Below, in pieces: positions 60,856 to 64,000 of a stretch of 64,000 nucleotides of DNA. The notes below the pieces were generated by a model. That model was given only the letters and a program-made list of their open reading frames with translations. It was not told where the DNA came from and searched no databases. Source of the DNA: Psychromonas sp. (GTDB lineage: Bacteria; Pseudomonadota; Gammaproteobacteria; Enterobacterales; Psychromonadaceae); assembly GCA_013619145.1 (NCBI GenBank), contig JABXKR010000294.1:1-64000 (forward strand), written 5' to 3'. The position numbers and the translations under genes were made by a program. Each line of letters opens with the position of its first letter. The first letter of the stretch is position 1.

Positions 60856-62121
60856 ATGGATATTATATCTACATATGGCAGTATGCTGGTTGTTTTTGCC
60901 GCTGCAGTGGGCTTTTTGATGGCTTGGGGTATCGGCGCAAACGATGTAGCCAATGCAATGGGAACGTCGGTTGGCTCGAAAGCGCTTACGATTAAACAAG
61001 CAATTATTATTGCAATGATCTTTGAGTTTGCAGGTGCCTACTTAGCGGGTGGTGAAGTAACTTCAACTATCCGTAAAGGGATTATTGATGCTAGCTTCTA
61101 TATTGATCAACCTGAACTGTTAGTATTTGGTATGACAGCAGCTCTATTAGCCGCTGGCATGTGGTTAATTATCGCTTCATATTTTGGTTGGCCAGTATCA
61201 ACGACCCACTCGATTGTTGGTGCTATTGTCGGCTTCTCTGCTGTCGGGGTAGGTGTGGACAGTGTTACTTGGAGCAAGGTAGTCGGAATTGTCGGTAGCT
61301 GGATTGTAACGCCACTGATATCAGGTATTATCGCCTACTTTATTTTTATGAGCTCGCAAAAGTTAATATTTAATACTAAACATCCCATTGAGAATGCTAA
61401 ACGCTATGTACCTCTGTATATGTTCTTAGCTGGCTTTATACTCGCCCTAGTGACCATCAAAAAAGGCTTAAAACATGTCGGCTTGCATTTTTCATCAAAT
61501 GAAGCTTTCCTGTTAGCGATAGTTATCGGCGTTGCTATAGCCCTTGTGGGCAAAGTATTTATCAGTCGCATCAAAATAGATCCCAAAGCTGACAAGAATA
61601 TGCACTTTGCCAATGTAGAAAAAATATTTGCAGTGTTAATGATTGTAACGGCATGTGCAATGGCATTTGCACATGGTTCAAATGATGTGGCAAATGCCAT
61701 TGGACCACTTGCTGCCGTTGTTAGTATTGTTGGAAATAATGGCGAAATCGCTAAAAAAGCAGTACTTGCATGGTGGATTTTACCCTTGGGTGGAGTTGGT
61801 ATCGTACTTGGTCTGGCGATTTTCGGTAAACGCGTAATGGCGACAATAGGTCAAGGTATTACCCATCTAACACCCAGCCGTGGTTTTGCTGCAGAGCTTG
61901 CAGCGGCTTCAACCGTTGTTATTGCATCAGGTACCGGTTTACCTATTTCAACAACGCAAACACTTGTTGGCGGCGTATTGGGCGTAGGTATGGCGCGAGG
62001 AATCGCGGCACTTAATCTTAACGTTGTACGTAATATTGTTATCTCATGGGTTGTAACATTACCGATTGGCGCAGGCCTGTCTATTATATTCTTCTACATG
62101 TTAAAAGCGGTTTTTAGCTAA
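60856..62121 (+). CDS. pit: PiT-family inorganic phosphate transporter
   Basis: GANDVANAMGTSVG, GSNDVANAIGPLAAV, GTGLPISTTQTLVGGVLGVG. Confidence 0.95.
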   Translation: MDIISTYGSMLVVFAAAVGFLMAWGIGANDVANAMGTSVGSKALTIKQAIIIAMIFEFAGAYLAGGEVTSTIRKGIIDASFYIDQPELLVFGMTAALLAAGMWLIIASYFGWPVSTTHSIVGAIVGFSAVGVGVDSVTWSKVVGIVGSWIVTPLISGIIAYFIFMSSQKLIFNTKHPIENAKRYVPLYMFLAGFILALVTIKKGLKHVGLHFSSNEAFLLAIVIGVAIALVGKVFISRIKIDPKADKNMHFANVEKIFAVLMIVTACAMAFAHGSNDVANAIGPLAAVVSIVGNNGEIAKKAVLAWWILPLGGVGIVLGLAIFGKRVMATIGQGITHLTPSRGFAAELAAASTVVIASGTGLPISTTQTLVGGVLGVGMARGIAALNLNVVRNIVISWVVTLPIGAGLSIIFFYMLKAVFS

Positions 62122-62138
62122 ACAAAAATGTAGGTAGA

Positions 62139-62171
62139 TAAAATAAAAGAGAGCTTCGGCTCTCTTTTTTG
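62139..62171 (+). terminator. intrinsic terminator
   Basis: AAGAGAGC-ttcg-GCTCTCTTTTTT. Confidence 0.8.
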
Positions 62172-62238
62172 CATCTAGGGCTTTTCCTCACTGTGAATTA
62201 CTTTTAGAATAGTTATTTAGCCCACTTTAGTTAACAGG

Positions 62239-62856
62239 ATGCTTTCCTTGAAAACACTTAAATATATTATTGCTATGCTTTCGCTATCATTTTGTTTGAA
62301 TGTATCTGCAGCAACTCGCTATGTTAGTGACGACATATTCATCTACCTGCATTCAGGTCCAAGTTTAGACTATCGTATTATCGGCACAGTCAAAGTTGGC
62401 GCGCCTGTGACAACTCTGAAATACGATAAAACCACGAAATTTATGCAAATTAAAACAGCAGCAGGAAAAACAGGGTGGGCGCAAAACAAGCAATTACAAG
62501 AGACATTGCCTGCCAAGATTTTGTTACCAAAAGTGCAGCTGGAATTACAAGAGGCACAAACAAAACTGGCAAATATAGCCGAAGAAAATAAGCAAACACT
62601 GCAGGGAAAAGTACAGTCAATTGCAGAAAAAGAAAACTTAATAGCAAGTTTACAGGGCGATAAAAAATCTTTGCAGCAAACTATTGCTGAGCTTAAAGCA
62701 AGAAATCTAGATTTAGAGTTACAGCAAGATACAGAAGGAGACCGCATAAAAATGGAGTGGTTGCTGAATGGTGGCTATGTATTATTCGGTGGTGTACTGC
62801 TTGGTTTGATTATTCCTTTCTTACCTCGTCGTAAAAAACGTCAGAATAATTGGTAG
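62239..62856 (+). CDS. TIGR04211-type SH3 domain protein (YgiM-like)
   Basis: Signal peptide, RYVSDDIFIYLHSGPSLDYRIIGTVKVG, coiled coil and C-terminal TM helix followed by basic tail. Confidence 0.88.
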   Translation: MLSLKTLKYIIAMLSLSFCLNVSAATRYVSDDIFIYLHSGPSLDYRIIGTVKVGAPVTTLKYDKTTKFMQIKTAAGKTGWAQNKQLQETLPAKILLPKVQLELQEAQTKLANIAEENKQTLQGKVQSIAEKENLIASLQGDKKSLQQTIAELKARNLDLELQQDTEGDRIKMEWLLNGGYVLFGGVLLGLIIPFLPRRKKRQNNW

Positions 62857-62878
62857 ATTAAAAGCTTCGCGAATAAAT

Positions 62879-62908
62879 AAAAAACGCACCAATTGGTGCG
62901 TTTTTTAT
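62879..62908. terminator. intrinsic terminator
   Basis: AAAACGCACCAATTGGTGCGTTTTTT. Confidence 0.8.
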
Positions 62909-62926
62909 AACAATCACATTACAGAT

Positions 62927-63751
62927 CTAATAACCCTTCCAATCAGTTAATGATTCCACACTAAAGCTTTGCCGGCCTAAACGAAAGACAGTTCGGTTAG
63001 GCTGAATCTCAACAACTTGAATTTCTCCTGAGCTATCAAACTGCCCCTCTCTTAAATCTTCACTATTAATCCTGATCCAGCGATCTTTTGCAACGGAAGA
63101 GTACATATGGAAATCATAACTCATCAAAGGCACTTGATCCTGAAACTCACTGGTCATCTGATGAATATCACTACCATCACCATTTTTTTGCTCAATAACT
63201 TCCTTATCTTCATCTTTACTCATTGATAGAGCACGCTGAAAACGTTGCTGTAAATCAGTTGAGGTATCGCTATAGTCTATCCCCTCTTTCTGGCTTTGTT
63301 GTGGCCTATTTTCCGTGGCAGATAAAAGATCCTGTTGGCCAGTTGCACTATCAGCTTGCAGATCATTTTCACTTTGTTTGCCTTGTACTGAAGTACCCAC
63401 AAGTAATTGTTTATCTACTTTAGAAGGCGGTTGCAACTTCGGTAGAGGTTTCAGATCGAAGGTGATTTTTTTGATCAAATTCTCCTCTGATTTTTGTGTA
63501 ATAAGCAGCGCAACTTTAGCTTCTTGTTGCTTAGCGGCAACGGGAACAGTTGCTAAAGCGGCACTTTCAGCTGCATTTACTGGCTTAAATACAAGATAAA
63601 TAACTACCACCAGCAAACAAATTATGACCAATAACGAAGCAAACAACGCCACTTTCCATTTTAAACTTGCAGGTTCTTTTTCAATAAAGGCGGGCGAAGT
63701 GCTCGACAGATCTAATTTTTGTTTTTGTAACGCACGCAGAATCGTCGACAT
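62927..63751 (-). CDS. gspB: general secretion pathway protein B
   Basis: MSTILRALQKQKLDLS start, single TM, C-terminal DLREGQFDSSGEIQVVEIQPNRTVFRLGRQSFSVESLTDW. Confidence 0.85.
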   Translation of the reverse strand: MSTILRALQKQKLDLSSTSPAFIEKEPASLKWKVALFASLLVIICLLVVVIYLVFKPVNAAESAALATVPVAAKQQEAKVALLITQKSEENLIKKITFDLKPLPKLQPPSKVDKQLLVGTSVQGKQSENDLQADSATGQQDLLSATENRPQQSQKEGIDYSDTSTDLQQRFQRALSMSKDEDKEVIEQKNGDGSDIHQMTSEFQDQVPLMSYDFHMYSSVAKDRWIRINSEDLREGQFDSSGEIQVVEIQPNRTVFRLGRQSFSVESLTDWKGY

Positions 63752-64000
63752 TAATTTTCCTCCTGCATTAATCGTGGTAACTCTGGATTGGATAATTGCA
63801 TTAATGGCATCAAGGTTCGAAAACCAACGATTCCATCATCTTTTAATCCCTGCGCTCGCTGAAAGGCACTGACTTGCTGTAGCAATGACAAATCAAAACG
63901 GTCCTTATTCTGTGCAGACAAGCCTTGTACCTCATTCAACTGCGTTACCAGCCATGCTATCTGTTCATTTTGCTGACCAAACTGAAGTGTGCCTTGCAAA
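63751..64000 (-). CDS. gspA: GspA/ExeA C-terminal peptidoglycan-binding region (partial, runs off window)
   Basis: FDLSLLQQVSAFQRAQGLKDDGIVGFRTLMPL; upstream of and overlapping gspB; the track Met is an internal TTG. Confidence 0.75.
   Translation of the reverse strand, partial: LQGTLQFGQQNEQIAWLVTQLNEVQGLSAQNKDRFDLSLLQQVSAFQRAQGLKDDGIVGFRTLMPLMQLSNPELPRLMQEEN

Noticed and set aside
62370-62747. 125-aa minus-strand ORF antisense to the SH3-domain gene
   Set aside because: Cys/Ser/Phe-rich antisense artefact of a coiled-coil gene

Overview
This 64 kb window looks like a chromosomal segment of an AT-rich marine gammaproteobacterium. Protein families and gene order suggest something Psychromonas-like, but that is inference and no database was searched. 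Most of it is housekeeping: wza-wzb-wzc export genes, birA/murB, a Thr-Tyr-Gly tRNA cluster, leuA, nhaA, prlC, engB-yihI-hemN-anmK, nfo, spoT, recQ, hemG-trkH-yigZ, plsB/dgkA, dnaB-alr, menC-menE, an LpxL-type acyltransferase, glnE/ygiF, a DUF47-PiT phosphate module and gspB/gspA. There is no prophage, no CRISPR array and no transposase. The less ordinary content is: (1) three degenerate head-to-tail copies (119-120 bp period) of the 3' end of dnaB between dnaB and alr; (2) a pair of tandem paralogues of a small protein family I do not recognise (34850-35838); (3) a YjfI/PspA(YjfJ)/YjfK operon with an unfamiliar fourth gene, sitting between the usually adjacent ygiF and glnE; (4) a modular ~235-330 bp dispersed repeat with TATACCCATG termini in three intergenic copies, plus a short element with similar ends; (5) a leuA leader peptide and attenuator missing from the ORF track; (6) several gene remnants (DEDDh exonuclease fragment, GGDEF fragment, internally deleted OLD/TOPRIM gene). 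None of these is a proven new system. The dnaB-tail array, the tandem paralogues and the PspA-operon partner are the best candidates for follow-up.
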